From: Fragum whitleyi
Taxonomy: Eukaryota; Mollusca; Bivalvia; Cardiida; Cardiidae
DNA: 64,000 nt
Direction: 5' to 3'
Assembly: GCA_948146395.1 (NCBI GenBank)
Contig: OX411552.1
Coordinates: 57,533,542-57,597,541, forward strand
Of this stretch, positions 39,740 to 51,479 are shown piece after piece. How positions within the stretch are numbered: the first letter of the stretch is position 1; every line of letters begins with the position of its first letter. The notes beneath the pieces were generated by a model. It saw only the letters and a program-made list of their open reading frames with translations, had not been told where the DNA came from and did no database searches. The position numbers and the translations under genes are program-made.

Positions 39740-41386
39740 ATAATTTAAGTGTGATTAAATAGACGATATTGAATGAGTGGTCATTAAATACAATATTTAT
39801 TCAACGATTCTTCTATGTACTGATAAAATGAATATTTCAAAATGAGATTGGGTCCCTCTGGAGTCAACGTGGGTTCAGATTTTTGAAACGTTTTACGTTT
39901 ACCAGTGTTAGTACCGCGTAAGAACAATCCTGTCAGATGTTAATGGGTTTTCAAAACAGTGCTCACTAAGATTCAATTAACTCTTTTTCAAGAATTGTAT
40001 CCGTCTGAAAATAATGCATTTTAAAAATGGAATTAAACAAGGATTCTACATAACTCGTTGAAACCCCAAAGACAGCTTTTAAGTGCGAAATCATATGAAT
40101 TCTGAGATCGGGTGAACGTTTTGCTTGCGCAGAACTACTTTTCAGGCAGAGTGAGTAATTTGCCCCTTGTTTCCCAATGGTCTATGGAAGGTTATTCATG
40201 AAAACTTGGTGAATGGAATTAGTGGAATGGTAACCTCCCCTGACATAACTAGTCTATATAACACAATGGTCAATGTATAGGATAGAAAACGAGAGCCGTG
40301 GTATATGGGAAATAGACACGAGCGTTAGTGAGTGTGTCTATTTCCCATATACCGCGGCAGGAGAATATCTATTTGACTTAGACCACGCTTTTCTTTCACT
40401 ATATGCATTTTTCCCGAACCTCTAGATAATGAAAAAGAGTATATCTCGCTGTGATATTACTCTAATCAAGTGTAAAAATGCTGAAATTACTTATGAATCT
40501 ATTTCCGTTACCATTTTCAGATCCTTTGCACTTTGCGACTGTCGAACGTCTTTAGGAAAAAAGAGCTGTATAAAATGCTTGTCATCTTTTTGAAATGACT
40601 CGGCCCCTAAAACCTGTTGAGATTCACATGCACGACATACTACCATCGTATATCTGTAAATACAACGTTCTGAGTTGTATCTGTGATATATACTTTTGAA
40701 ATACTGTTCTCTGATTTGCCCATTCGCTTCAAGCGTGGTCTAATAATGGAAATACCGGAATACACATGAATACCGATACAGCCCGAGCAGGTAAAATAAA
40801 GCATTCAGGTCATGTGATAAAGGGGGTATACTTTACTTTTCAACACGCGACAGCCAATCTCTAGACGAGTGTCTGCACTTTTTTACGTGTTTATATAAAC
40901 ACTTACCCTTTCTTTCTTTAATTGAGATTGAATATCGCGGAACAATTAAATATTATCCTTTTATAGAACTTTTTAAGCAGACAACACCATAATTTTAATC
41001 ATTAGATTACGGAGAATCGATTAGCATTACAAAATAAGAATAATAACCTAGATCATCTAATTGTCATTTCTTTCCTTTCATGCACAATCGATCAGACAAA
41101 CACTCTTTAAACTACACCCGCCATATTATCGAAACCTTGTAATTACAGGACTTTTATTGACGATCGACGATATATGTTGAGAAATGTATATCTGAAGCAA
41201 GATGCGAAATTGGGTCGGGTCATTTTCCTTTTATCTTAGTTTTACATGTAAAATTTCTCTTTCTCAACAAATGGAAGAACCACTCTAGTATGTCAACAGA
41301 AACGTCCACCATCAGTACTTTCAGTGCTTTGATTAAAATTGTCTGATCGAAGCATGGGGTGAAGATTCGTATTTCAGGAAATATGC
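39740..41386. other. Intergenic stretch upstream of the LRP-like gene
   Basis: No convincing ORF or exon on either strand. It should hold the promoter or 5' regulatory region of the minus-strand gene. One strong hairpin at 40295-40357; the rest AT-rich without recognised repeats. Confidence 0.5.
40295..40357. repeat. 24-bp inverted repeat hairpin
   Basis: ccgtggtatatgggaaatag acac and gtgtctatttcccatatacc gcgg around gagcgttagtgagt. One mismatch. Position about 650 bp upstream of the first coding exon. Confidence 0.85.
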
Positions 41387-41681
41387 TACAGTTAGTAACA
41401 ATGTGAAATAGACATTCACCTCGATCAAAACCATTCTGTATCAGTCACTCAGCGCTCTATTCATTATAGGTGAATTTCAAAGCGTCACGTTAGCCCAGAA
41501 AGATACACAAACGTTGATATATACGTTGAAAGGGAGGTAATAATTTATAGCTTATTAGGAAGAAATTATCGAAACAATATATTCTCCCCTTTGTTTCATT
41601 CAAAACTCGTTACTCCCACTCATTCAAAATCTTTCTGAAATCGTTATGAAATCATTAAACTTGTCAATTCCACGTTTTTGT
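41387..41681. repeat. Family A MITE, shortened
   Basis: tacagttagtaacaatgtga, ctcgatcaaaaccattctgt, then a deletion and hairpin remnant agcttattaggaagaaatta, end ttgtcaattccacgtttttg ta. Directly followed by a family B copy. Confidence 0.7.
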
Positions 41682-41845
41682 AAAGGTAGAAGATCCGTAA
41701 TAGTTCCTAAACATTTCGGAGCTCATGATCTTTCACAATGTTGACCGAGGTTTCCAAATAAAGATCATTTGGAAATCTCGGTTAACACTGTTAAAGTTCA
41801 TTACTTCCAAAACGTTGCAGAACTGTTACGGGTCAAATGCTCTTA
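41681..41845. repeat. Family B MITE, copy 4
   Basis: aaggtagaagatccgtaata to gaactgttacgggtcaaatg, with the inner pair ggtttccaaataaagatcat ttggaaatct. Ends more decayed than in the other copies. Confidence 0.7.
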
Positions 41846-41849
41846 CTGT

Positions 41850-41955
41850 AAAACTGAAAAGTTTTGATCCTGGTCACCCTGCGTAGTTCGCGCAGTCTGA
41901 ATAGGGACGGCACTTTTCGCAATTCCAAGATGGCCCCTTTGTATGTCACATGAAA
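41850..41955. repeat. Family C fragment
   Basis: gatcctggtcaccctgcgta, gttcgcgcagtctgaatagg, ccaagatggcccctttgtat gtcac: right half of the family C palindrome. Confidence 0.6.
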
Positions 41956-42334
41956 CGTACAAAAATATACATCTACTTTTCAATATCATTTTATAATCGT
42001 AATAAATACAGTAAAAATTTAAATATCGTATGAAGATCGTTTATACATAAAATATCACATAAACTTGTTTTGTAAGAGAGGAAGGTTCACTAAATAGTAC
42101 AATCAGAATTACAGTCACGATATTTGGGTATCGTGTTACAATTGCGACAAAGAAGCATACTTTAAAAGATGAAGGTTATCCACAAACTTGCACTAAAAAT
42201 GTAAAAAAAAAAAAAAATATAATGCAGCCGCCGAAAAATATTACAGAAAGCCTTACGCTTAGTAACATCGTGAAATTAACATTCACCTCGACCAAAATTA
42301 AATTGCGCACTCATTGCTACATTTATTCATTCCT

Positions 42335-42763
42335 ACAGTTAACAACATCGTGAAATTGACAAGATGAATGATTATGGAATGATTTGGGAATGAAATTGAA
42401 TGAGTGTGTGGAGCGACTTTTGAGTGAATTTAATGGGAGGTAATCCAGTATTGCAAATTTTGTTCAGGATGAACAAAATTAGCAATATTGATTACCTCCC
42501 TTAAATAGAATATGCATACAAGTTATATTGAAAGTTCCCTATTTCTTAAAGCACTAATCAGACGCTTACAATTTCAATTAAATAATTGTAATCCCAGCTA
42601 TTTTTATTTTGAACGAAGTTGTTGTTATATATTTTTCAACGGGTTTGAGCGTTTTTGAATGGTTTGAGTGAGTGTTTGGAATGAGTAAATGGAGCGCTGA
42701 ATGAGCGATTTAGAATGGTTTTGATTGAGTTTTATGTCAATTTCACGATGTAACTAACTGTAA
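42335..42763. repeat. Family A MITE, best-preserved copy
   Basis: TACAGTTAACAACATCGTGA AATTGAC at the left end and caatttcacgatgtaactaa ctgta at the right. Left arm ggaatgaaattgaatgagtg tgtggagcg; hairpin caaattttgttcaggatgaa caaaattagcaat; right arm gtttgagtgagtgtttggaa tgag. 429 bp, no ORF. A left-end fragment of another copy (42257-42333) abuts it. A good reference for the family. Confidence 0.9.
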
Positions 42764-42937
42764 CACTTACTCAAAATACTACATTGTCGCTGCAAACAAT
42801 TTGGAATCGTTTAAAACTATCACAATTATTATCGGAAATGATAAAATTATCTATTTAATTCCTTCGCTTGTGAAAAAAATCAAAGCGTCTGATAGTACGT
42901 GAAGGCAGACAAATTGAAAAGACACGGAAGTAAATTT

Positions 42938-43078
42938 TTAAAGGAGGTAATACAACATCTCTAGTTGCGTTCAAACTAATTTCATTCGAAATTCGCCCAA
43001 TACATTCATTCAAAAGCATTCTGAAATAGTTCTAAAAAAATTAATTAAATTAGTTAATTACACATTGTTGTTAACTAG
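42938..43078. repeat. Right half of a family A MITE
   Basis: aaaggaggtaatacaacatc, then catacattcattcaaaagca-type text and attacacattgttgttaact. Left half missing. Confidence 0.55.
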
Positions 43079-43286
43079 TTATCCGAATTAGGCCAGTTAA
43101 GGCTCCCAATTTGGTGCATTGTTGTGCATTTGTAAGCTAGTTAAAAGATCCAAGGTCAAGGATGTATATATCATTACATCTTTAATGAGGAGAGACGTTT
43201 ACTTTATATGGTAATATCATGTACGAGTAGCAATCGAGTACAAAACCCGATATATATATATAATAAGAATTTCTTCTTTTTTTATT

Positions 43287-43516
43287 TTAACCCTTTCCTG
43301 TTTTACAAAATTTTGGACCTGTCCAAATTCAAAGGTTTTGCAGACGAAAATGTAAAGTGGATTTAATTTGAAAAATAACCATTCAGTAGGGTAGAAAATA
43401 GTGTGGAAAAAGAAGAAATTGCTTGTGAGAAGCAATTTCTTCTTTTTTCACAATGTTTTCTCAATCATAAAATCACAGGCACGTAAAAAGCAGGGATTAA
43501 ACAGCAAAGGGTTCAA
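43287..43516. repeat. TTAA-type MITE (family H), copy 2
   Basis: TTAACCCTTTCCTGTTTTAC at one end, gcagggattaaacagcaaag GGTTCAA at the other; inner perfect hairpin gaagaaattgcttgtgagaa gcaatttcttc. CCCTTT/AAAGGG next to TTAA is like piggyBac-type ends. A more diverged relative covers about 56310-56510. Confidence 0.75.
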
Positions 43517-43559
43517 GTAAAGAACATCTGAAACTTGTCACAAATTCCGATCAAAGCTC

Positions 43560-43925
43560 CCCCATATTGCTCAGCGTTCAATCTAGGATATTCAAATGCA
43601 CACTCCAAGCGTTCATAACGTTCCGAATTAGTATAAAAAACGCTTCGATGTCGTTCTAATCGAACAAATCGATTTAGCTGGTGGGATTGGATTTGGAAGC
43701 GCGGGATTCGTCGGTGAATATACGCAGATTATTATTTACAGGCAGACACTATACACCGAATGTAATAAAATGTTGAGAATTTCTCTCATTTTGTACGAAA
43801 AAAGTCAATCTTCGCCTTACCTTTTAAATCATTCAGAAACTGGTTTACTATATTCATTGATTTTCATTCCGAAATCACCCGAAAATCATCCACCTTTTCG
43901 ATTTCACCATGTTTTTAGGGGACTG
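43560..43925. repeat. Decayed family A MITE
   Basis: Only scattered matches: tattgctcagcgttcaat, cattccgaaatcacccgaaa and the end cgatttcaccatgtttttag gggactgta. Centre not recognisable. Confidence 0.45.
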
Positions 43926-44329
43926 TAACTGAGACATAGAACTTTAATTTCAAGTGTTTTTTTTTATATTTTTCTTCAATTTTTGAAATCGAAAATGCAC
44001 ATTCGTTTAATCTCTAATTTGAGTGATGTTTACGCTATTGATTGGCATCAGTACATGTAGCAGAAACGTACGAAACCAAAGAAAGATATTAATTATACTA
44101 TGCAAATGACTGATTTTATCCTATAGGTATTACGGCATGGAATATCGTAAATCGTGATTCACTTTATATCGTTTATGAGGAGAGACGTCTACGAAATATG
44201 ATAGTACCAGTGACGGCTAAGTACGAAACCAAATAAAGATGTGAATTTAATGCGATCTGCAGAAAAAAAAGAAAAAAGAAAAAGAAATAAATACAACATT
44301 AATAATTTGAGAGTGGCTACGGAATTGAT

Positions 44330-44870
44330 TGAATCAGAGAGATAAGCGAGTTACGAATGATTTTCAGAGGAAGTATTATAATATCACTAATTTCGTTCAG
44401 CATAGAATCTCGACCATGAAGGGTCAGACTACGAATTATTTCAAGCCTGTTAGTAGCAATATCGAGATTCGATATTCTATTATCGTTTTAAGATTTAAAT
44501 AAACTTAAGTGCAAATGCCAAACGAAAGTATTTGTGATTGTGTGAGCCCCCCCCCCCCCCCAACTTCGATAATTTTGTATTAATTGGACGAAATAAACGA
44601 CATTTTATTACCCCCCCCCCCCCTTTAAAAGGATCGACGTACTTTTCAATCAGACGCTTTGAAATCAACCCTAGCAAAAAGAAATCGTGGAATAGCTTGA
44701 TAAATTTCATTGAAACGTTGATTATTTTAAACGATTTCGGATAGTTTTTTAAAAAAAAAATTGGAGCGTTTTTTAGTGATTGGAATGAGTTTTTGGGATG
44801 AATGAATGGAGCGCTGAGTGAGCGCTCAAGAATGGTTTTGATCGAGGAGAATTTCAATTTCCATCTGTAG
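44330..44870. repeat. Decayed family A MITE with two poly-C runs
   Basis: Right arm clear (gagtttttgggatgaatgaa tggagcgctgagtgagcg, 44785-44825); centre has inverted aatttcg/ cgaaataa parts and C runs at 44548-44561 and 44612-44623. Confidence 0.55.
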
Positions 44871-45084
44871 CGCATTTATACACGGAAAGAAAAGAGCCAG
44901 TGACGAGTTCGTGATATCAAACTTTATAATTTTTTTTAAACATTTTTGAAATTTGACACCGACCTTGAATATATTTTCTGAAATATTTACCATGATATAA
45001 TAGCTTAATTTACCTTTTTTGTCTCTAAATTTTGTTTACTGTTTCGTTTTTTGAAAACATTAGATTACGGATTTTAAGGCTGGA

Positions 45085-45150
45085 GCGCCCACGTCTATCA
45101 AGCGACCATTTTTATTAAGCGACCGTTTTCAAAATCCCCTTCTTTAAGGT
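45085..45150. repeat. Family D fragment
   Basis: gcccacgtctatcaagcgac catttttattaagcgaccgt tttcaaaatcccc, as in the left half of 32823-33163. Confidence 0.6.
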
Positions 45151-45264
45151 GGGACGTTACAGTTTTGGGGAGACAACTCGCCTAGAAAAAAAATTGTGAG
45201 GGGGCCTTGTTAAAATCAACTTTATATGAAGTTGTGCGTGCACTGAGGAAGGCTTTTTTTTCTA

Positions 45265-45725
45265 ACAATCGTAATTTTGTCAACCTACACGCAGGATAGT
45301 CCTGAATTCAAAATAAAAACGTTCGCGAAACATTTCAGAAACATACGATTGCTAAGAAAGGTTCACTTTCTAAACGTTTGCAAATGTTTTTGCATCCTGA
45401 ACTGCAGGGTTTGGCAATTATTACGAGGGACAAAATGAAATCCGGTCATGCGTTCAGAATAACGTATCACAAACGATCATCCGAAAAATGGTAGTCTGCA
45501 TTACCGTGTAAAGTATATCTAATAAGTGTTTCACACTTGTGCTTCGTTATTCCAACGAAATACGGACGACGTTGATAGACCTATCACAAGCCATGCATTC
45601 AGGATGACAAAACAGAGAAAACATTTTTGCTTTTCATACCATGCATTGCTCGCATGTGCATGAGCTAAACGTTTGCCTCGCTTTGTTGTCCTGAACGCAG
45701 GGCTGTCACGTTCTCTTCATCACCG
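45265..45725. repeat. Palindromic repeat family F cluster
   Basis: Repeated phrases cctgaattcaaaataaaaac, ttgcatcctgaactgcaggg, gcattcaggatgacaaaaca and gttgtcctgaacgcagggct in opposite orientations; several hairpins of the type at 27826. Confidence 0.55.
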
Positions 45726-47490
45726 AAAGGGAATGTTTGAGTTCGGGTTCGTTGTAAGTATAAAACTATCATATCATGGATGCTTATAAAAGGAAGTCAT
45801 CTTTCAGTTATTTGAACATTGCTTGAAAAGGAGAAAAAATATGCTTTTTTGTTTACGACTTCGGTAAAAACTGATACGGGATGACGAAACATGTCCCAAA
45901 ATAATAAGATTTTGCCACTTGGATGGGATTTCTCTCCATTTCAGTTTACTTTTCTGCACTGTTAACTGTCTGTTCGTTTTTCACTATTCTTTTTATAAAT
46001 CTTCAAAATGATATTTTACTTTTGCCTATAAAGATCCCATTCATTGCGTATGTTACACGTCGTAAAAACGGAAAAGAAGACAACGTAGAAAAGGGACAAT
46101 TCAAACTTATCAAAAATTCATTTCTCCTCTCTAAATTTAGATCTTTATTTGATTTCGTTTATGTGTGTTAGTAAGAGTGAAAACGATAATTTGATAACAA
46201 TTATTAATATTCAATCAATAGCTTTGTCATCATTGAATATTTCAATAAGCAATGATTTCAAAAAGCTTTCGTATTATTCGAAGAGCGTATGTATTCGAGA
46301 GTTACTGCGTCTGCTCCTTGACCAAGAAGTCCCCAGATCGGGTATGAATATCGGCGATTGTTCTTTTTCCTTTATTTGGCCCTGAGACTGTTGAACTCTG
46401 CTGTAATCCACAGAATCAAGAGGGATCAATGTAAAATTTATGAAATTGTTTCCAAACCATTGTAAAATAAATTAGGTTAAAATTATCAACATAATCACAG
46501 AATTCTAAAATCTTTAAAATCAATCGAAAGTCATGTTTACTTTCTTTTTTTGTTTCAATTGAGTAATAAACCATCTTATCTTCCGTGGCAACTGAAATGG
46601 CATATTATATCTATATGTAATTGTCTTATATAGAAAATGAGTTCAGGGAGGAAAACCTCGTGTTTTGATCAGGATAATGGCTGTGCATTTAGCGGGTCCA
46701 GAGGGAATGGGGTGTTGAGTCTTTCACTGGGTAATTCGATAAAACGTTGGTAATGATGTGAAATGACTACCCCCCCCCCCTTAATTGTAGTTTAAACCCC
46801 GTTACAGAAATCCTACAACTGCCATAGGCGTTACCAAGTGTATCAAAATTACAAATGGTTTCTATTGTTGATTGGGAAATCAGGGGACGTAACAATGCCT
46901 TGACAAAATCAAACGTTTGTAGTAAATTATGGGGGGTACTGTACTTCAAACTTATGAAATTGACTAAAAGTGCCTGGATACATATACTTTTCTTAATTAA
47001 TTTCAGTTGAACGATAGTTGGGCTAATTTTCTATTGACATATTTCGAGTTTATTTAATATAAGTGTTTGCTTTTTTTGCCTTCAAAAAAAATATTCACTT
47101 TTTATCTTTGAGGAGCATTTAAAGCAAAATGTCCACTTGTCACTTATTTATGCCCTTACTAGAAAGTTTATTATATTTTTATGTTTTCCATATCTATGGC
47201 TATAAATATATGTTAATTTAGCACACCAGTATTGTGATTGGTCGGTGTAATAAACAGTTTTCTTTGATATTTTCGAAAACATGGCCACCTTAAGAAAAAT
47301 GTAAATATTTTCAAAATATGCGTGGAAAGCTATGTTGATATTTTCAATATATCTGTGCATATGAATGCTTTAAAACATACATCTGTTTCGCGTATATCTG
47401 GAAATCCCCCATAACTGTAACGGCCCTCCTTAAATCAAACTTTCTTATAAATTGTTATTGTTGGTCTAAAACTTATTGAAAATGAATCCC
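45726..47490. other. Gene-poor AT-rich stretch
   Basis: Only short ORFs with no recognisable domains and no splice-framed exons that I trust. Poly-C run at 46771-46780. No clear repeats. Confidence 0.4.
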
Positions 47491-47494
47491 ATGT

Positions 47495-47672
47495 TGTTAA
47501 AACTCAACAGAATCCTCTCGATGAGACGATTCTAATGAGTTTTAACAACATAAAATTATTGAGAATTTCGCAATAATATATGTTTCTTATCTATAAACAA
47601 GTCGTGTATTAAGCGACCATTTTCTTTAAAGACCTCTTTTTTATGGTCCCTTTAGTGGTCGTTTTCAAACTT
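47495..47672. repeat. Family D palindromic MITE, partial
   Basis: ttgttaaaactcaacagaat cctctcgatgagacgattct aatgagttttaacaacat hairpin, then tgtattaagcgaccattttc and ccctttagtggtcgttttc. Followed at once by a pearl element. Confidence 0.7.
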
Positions 47673-47674
47673 AA

Positions 47675-48448
47675 AACAAGAACTGTCGCAGAGCGGACTA
47701 ATACCCCCCACACGCGCTTTGTCAGAATGCAAGTGCTATTAGTGCAGGATGTGTTTGTTACTAATTAAATATTGAGGTCATATGTAGCATTTGCATGAAG
47801 TTGCATGATTCTATGTCGCTTGGTTTTTTAGTTAAGAGTCCAGAAATGAAAATTGATCAAAAATCGACTTTGACCTTGACCTTTGACCTATATGACCCAT
47901 AGACAATAGGACACTTCCTTGGATCATAAGCAACATTTGCATAAAGTTTCATGCTTGTAGGTCACTTGGTTCTCGAGTTAGAGTCCGGAAACGAAAATTG
48001 AACAAAAATTTACTATGACCTTGACCTTTGACCAATGTAACCCAAAAACAATGGGCACTTCCTTGGGTCATAAGGAACATTTGTATAAAGTTTCAAGATT
48101 GTAGGTCACTTGGTTCTCAAGTTAGAGTCCGGAAACGAAAATTGAGCAAAGGCTGACTGTGACCTTGACCTTTGACCTTTGTGACCCAAAAACGATAGGG
48201 CACTTCCTTGGGTCATAAAGAACATTTGTATAAAGTTTCATGATTGTAGGTCACTTGGTTCTTGAGTTAGAGTCCGGAAACGAAAAGGTCTACGGACGGA
48301 CGGATGGACGGACGGATGGACGGACGGACGGATGGACGGACGGATGGACGGACGGACGGATGGACGGACGGACGGACGGACGGATGGACAGACAGACAGA
48401 CATGGTGAAACCAATATACCCCCTCTACTTCGATGGTGGGGGGTTTAA
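47675..48448. mobile_element. Pearl-type element with long ACGG/ATGG microsatellite
   Basis: acaagaactgtcgcagagcg gacta start; four units of about 140 bp as in 30651-31332; microsatellite 48290-48388 of acggacggatggacgg type; acagacagacagacatggtg aaacc and end hairpin taccccctctacttcgatgg tggggggtttaa. Short ORFs of TDGR repeats or SVRP repeats here are only the microsatellite. Confidence 0.88.
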
Positions 48449-48651
48449 ATATATCTACTGTATAACGTGGCCTGGTGATACGTTCTGAACATTGCGCCAC
48501 GTCGTCACAAGTCGCCCTTACTATCAGAAGCGCTAGCGGAACATAGTATGATACATTGTAATGACGTAAACATTTCATTGTCATAAAGTCACCCCAGTGC
48601 TGAAATTAGGTTCTCGTATCCAATCACCGACATTTTCAGGAGAATACTTAC

Positions 48652-48850
48652 GACACTTTTAGTATTACGACGACTTTACGTCAACATCCGGGATCAATCG
48701 GTAACCCTCGGCGATTCAAAAGAATAGACTTTTCAAGTTACGAAAAAAGTCCGAGCGACGTTCCAAATGCATCCGGAATGTCCAACGAAACCGAAATATA
48801 ACGACGTTTTCCGAAGAGTATCGACGTAGGACCGCTCTCGAAATTTCTCA
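48652..48850 (-). other. Possible non-coding 5' exon (low confidence)
   Basis: CpG-richer stretch ending in a strong minus-strand donor, GTGTC|GTAAGTATTC, with stops in all useful frames, so it could only be 5' UTR. It would suit a remote first exon of the LRP-like gene, whose first coding exon seems to have an acceptor at 39727. Nothing else supports it. Confidence 0.15.
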
Positions 48851-49283
48851 TTGTTGGTCAATTAGAATATTATATTACTCAAACAGTTCCATAAAACTGA
48901 ACGTGACTTGAGACCTATTCCTTAGCATCACGGAGGGTTCCCGATCGTACTATCTTTAACGATAATTTGGGTTGAGAAACTTCTTTGGAATGATGGACGA
49001 AAGGCGAATAAAAGGAGTGGTGAAATGACCTTAATATTTGGAAAACAAAAAAGCTGCATTCCAAAACAGTAAATCCGATGGATCGATAAACAAATGTCCC
49101 TTAAGTTATGCGTACCTGTGATGTTAACCTTAAGCAAATATTGTAGAAAAAGAATAAATCTTTACAAGAGCACTAACGATAAAAGAATCGGGTAACGTCC
49201 AAATATTCAATGCTTACATTGACATCTAGAAAGGTATAATGACCATTACAAATTCATGAAATGTTGCACAGGCTGATCGGTCG

Positions 49284-49714
49284 TACAGATTAGAACATCG
49301 TGAAATTGACAAAATGAATTATGTTGGATTGATTTTTGGAATGAAATTGAATGAGAGCGAGTTTTGAGTGAAATTCAAGGGAGGTAATCCAATATAGCTA
49401 ACTTTGTTCAAGATGAACTAAATTAGCAATATTTGTCATCTCCTTTTAAAAAAATAACAGTATTTATCTGTTTGTTTGCCTTCGAGGAATAACCAGACAC
49501 TTCAAAATCAACACCAGTCAATAAAATTGTAGAATAATTTGATCGATTTTAATTGAGTGTTGACCGTCTTGAACGATTTCGAAATGTTTTCTAACGGTTT
49601 CGGAGCCTTTTTGATCGATTTGAGCGAGTGTTTGGAGTGAATGGAGTGCTGAGTGAATAATTAAGAATGATTTTGATCGGATTGAGTGTAAATTTAACGA
49701 TTTTTTTAACTATA
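49284..49714. repeat. Family A MITE
   Basis: tacagattagaacatcgtga, hairpin gctaactttgttcaagatga actaaattagcaat, right arm gcgagtgtttggagtgaatg gagtgctgag, end aatttaacgatttttttaac tata. Confidence 0.8.
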
Positions 49715-49778
49715 ATATTACATTTTCTCAAATTGCTTTTTTTCCACATGTAATGGTTCCTTTTCATATTTGACTCTT

Positions 49779-51035
49779 GCCACCGTCATAGCGCAGTTGG
49801 TAGCGCGTTGGACTGTCAATCCAGAGGTCCCGGGTTCGATCCCCGACGGCGGCACTCATCCTTTCCGACTATTTGTCAACCACCAATCGGTTGATAATAT
49901 TAGACCTATGTGAGATAGCAGCTGGAGGCTAGGAAAGGATGTGGTGGTTGTACTGGTGAGAGAAATACCAGAAATCCATTGTAAGGTGCTCCAGCCGCCG
50001 CGATGTAACTGAAACAAGAGGGTCATTGGCCCTTAGGCGCTCACCTAATGCATATGATGATCAAGGTGGCTTGACCCAATTTGGAACTAGACCAAGATTT
50101 GTGGGAGACAAACATTCTAGCAAAGTTTCTAAACATTTGATCCAAAAATGTGGCCTCACAAGGTTTTTATAAAATTTGACCCTTGACCCCATTTTTGTTT
50201 CTACTCGACCCAATTTCAAACTTGACCGAGTTTTGATGGAGACAAACATTCTGACCAAGTTTCAAGATATTTGAGCTCAAAGTGTGCTCCATAGATTGCA
50301 CACGAAGTTTTTTTTCTAAAATTTGACCACCTGGCCCCATTTTTTACCCCACTTGATCCAATTTCACTCTTTACCTAGATTTGATTCAAACAAACATTCT
50401 GACCGAGTATCAAACCATTTGAGCCAAAAATATGGCCTCTAAAATGCACACAAGCTTTTCCTAAAATTTGACCCCTTGACCCCAATTTTGACCCAATTTT
50501 AACCAAATTTTTACCCAATTTGGCACTTAGCCAAGATTTGATGGAGACAAACAATATGACCAAATTTCAAGACATTTGGGCCAAAAATGTGGACTGCACA
50601 CAAGGTTTTTCTAAAATTTGACCCCTTGGCCCAATTTTTGACCCTGCGTGACCCAGTTTCAAACTTGACCGAGATTTGATGGAGCCACAACATTCTGACC
50701 AAGCTTCAAGACATTTGGCCCAAAAAATATGACCTCTGGAGTGCACCCAAGGTTTTTCTAAATTTTGACCCTTGACCTCATTTTCGACCCCGCATGACTC
50801 AATTTCCAACTTGACCGATATTTGATAGTTACAAACATTCTGACCAAGTTTCATGACAATTGGGCCAAAAATGTGGCCTCTAGAGTGCACACAAGGTAAA
50901 AGTTGACGACGGACGATGGACGACGGACGACGGACGACGGACGTCGGACATCACCCGATTACAATAGCTCACCTTGAGCACTTCGTGCTCAGGTGAGCTA
51001 AAAATGTTGAAAGCGGCGTAAACTTCATTGTATTT
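49779..51035 (+). mobile_element. tRNA-derived SINE, copy 3, interrupted by a pearl element
   Basis: 49779-50013 carries the tRNA head (acceptor arms gccaccg/cggcggc, loop ctgtcaa with anticodon GTC, box B ggttcgatccc) and body; 51002-51035 carries the missing tail aaatgttgaaagcggcgtaa ac. Joined, it matches copy 1 at 10925-11202. The best-preserved head of the three. Confidence 0.88.
50014..51001. mobile_element. Pearl-type element inside a SINE
   Basis: acaagagggtcattggccct (hairpin) and cgctcaccta; six to seven units of about 110-115 bp with aaaatttgaccccttgaccc, caaacattctgaccaagttt and tttgggccaaaaatgtggcc; gacgatggacgacggacgac; end gagcacttcgtgctcaggtg agCTAA with a perfect 6-bp 3' hairpin. 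Confidence 0.88.
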
Positions 51036-51040
51036 TGACT

Positions 51041-51479
51041 ACAGTTATTAACATCGTGAAATTAACTCTCATTTCTATCAAAACCTTTCTTAATCGCTCA
51101 CTCAGAGCTCCATTTATTCATTCATTCTAAACACTCACTCATTCCATTCAAAAACGCTCAAAAACACTAAACAGGATAATATCAACTACATTCTAAATTA
51201 AAATTGTGAGGAAAATCCACGATTTAACTGACTTTATTCAATTCTATAAGCGTGAGATTAGTTCGTGAAGACATAGAAAGCTCTTTATAGAAGTTATGTG
51301 CTTATTTATCAAAGGGGGATAATAGATATCGCTAAATTTGTTCATCATGGAACAAAATTAACACTGTTGGATTGCCTCCCGTTATTTTCATTTAAAACTT
51401 ACTCATCACAGTCATTCTCTTTCACTCCGAAATCATTCTAAAATTATTCAACTTGCCAATTTCACGGAAGTCTAAAGTA
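51041..51479. repeat. Family A MITE
   Basis: tacagttattaacatcgtga, ctcactcagagctccattta, hairpin gctaaatttgttcatcatgg aacaaaattaacac, end aatttcacggaagtctaaag ta. Starts about 6 bp after the SINE tail. Confidence 0.8.

Noticed and set aside
46280..46400. Possible minus-strand exon (open 100 nt after an acceptor-like cag)
   Set aside because: No donor and no similarity to anything recognised.
48240..48584. TDGR/SVRP repeat ORFs on both strands
   Set aside because: Products of the ACGG/ATGG microsatellite of a pearl element, not proteins.
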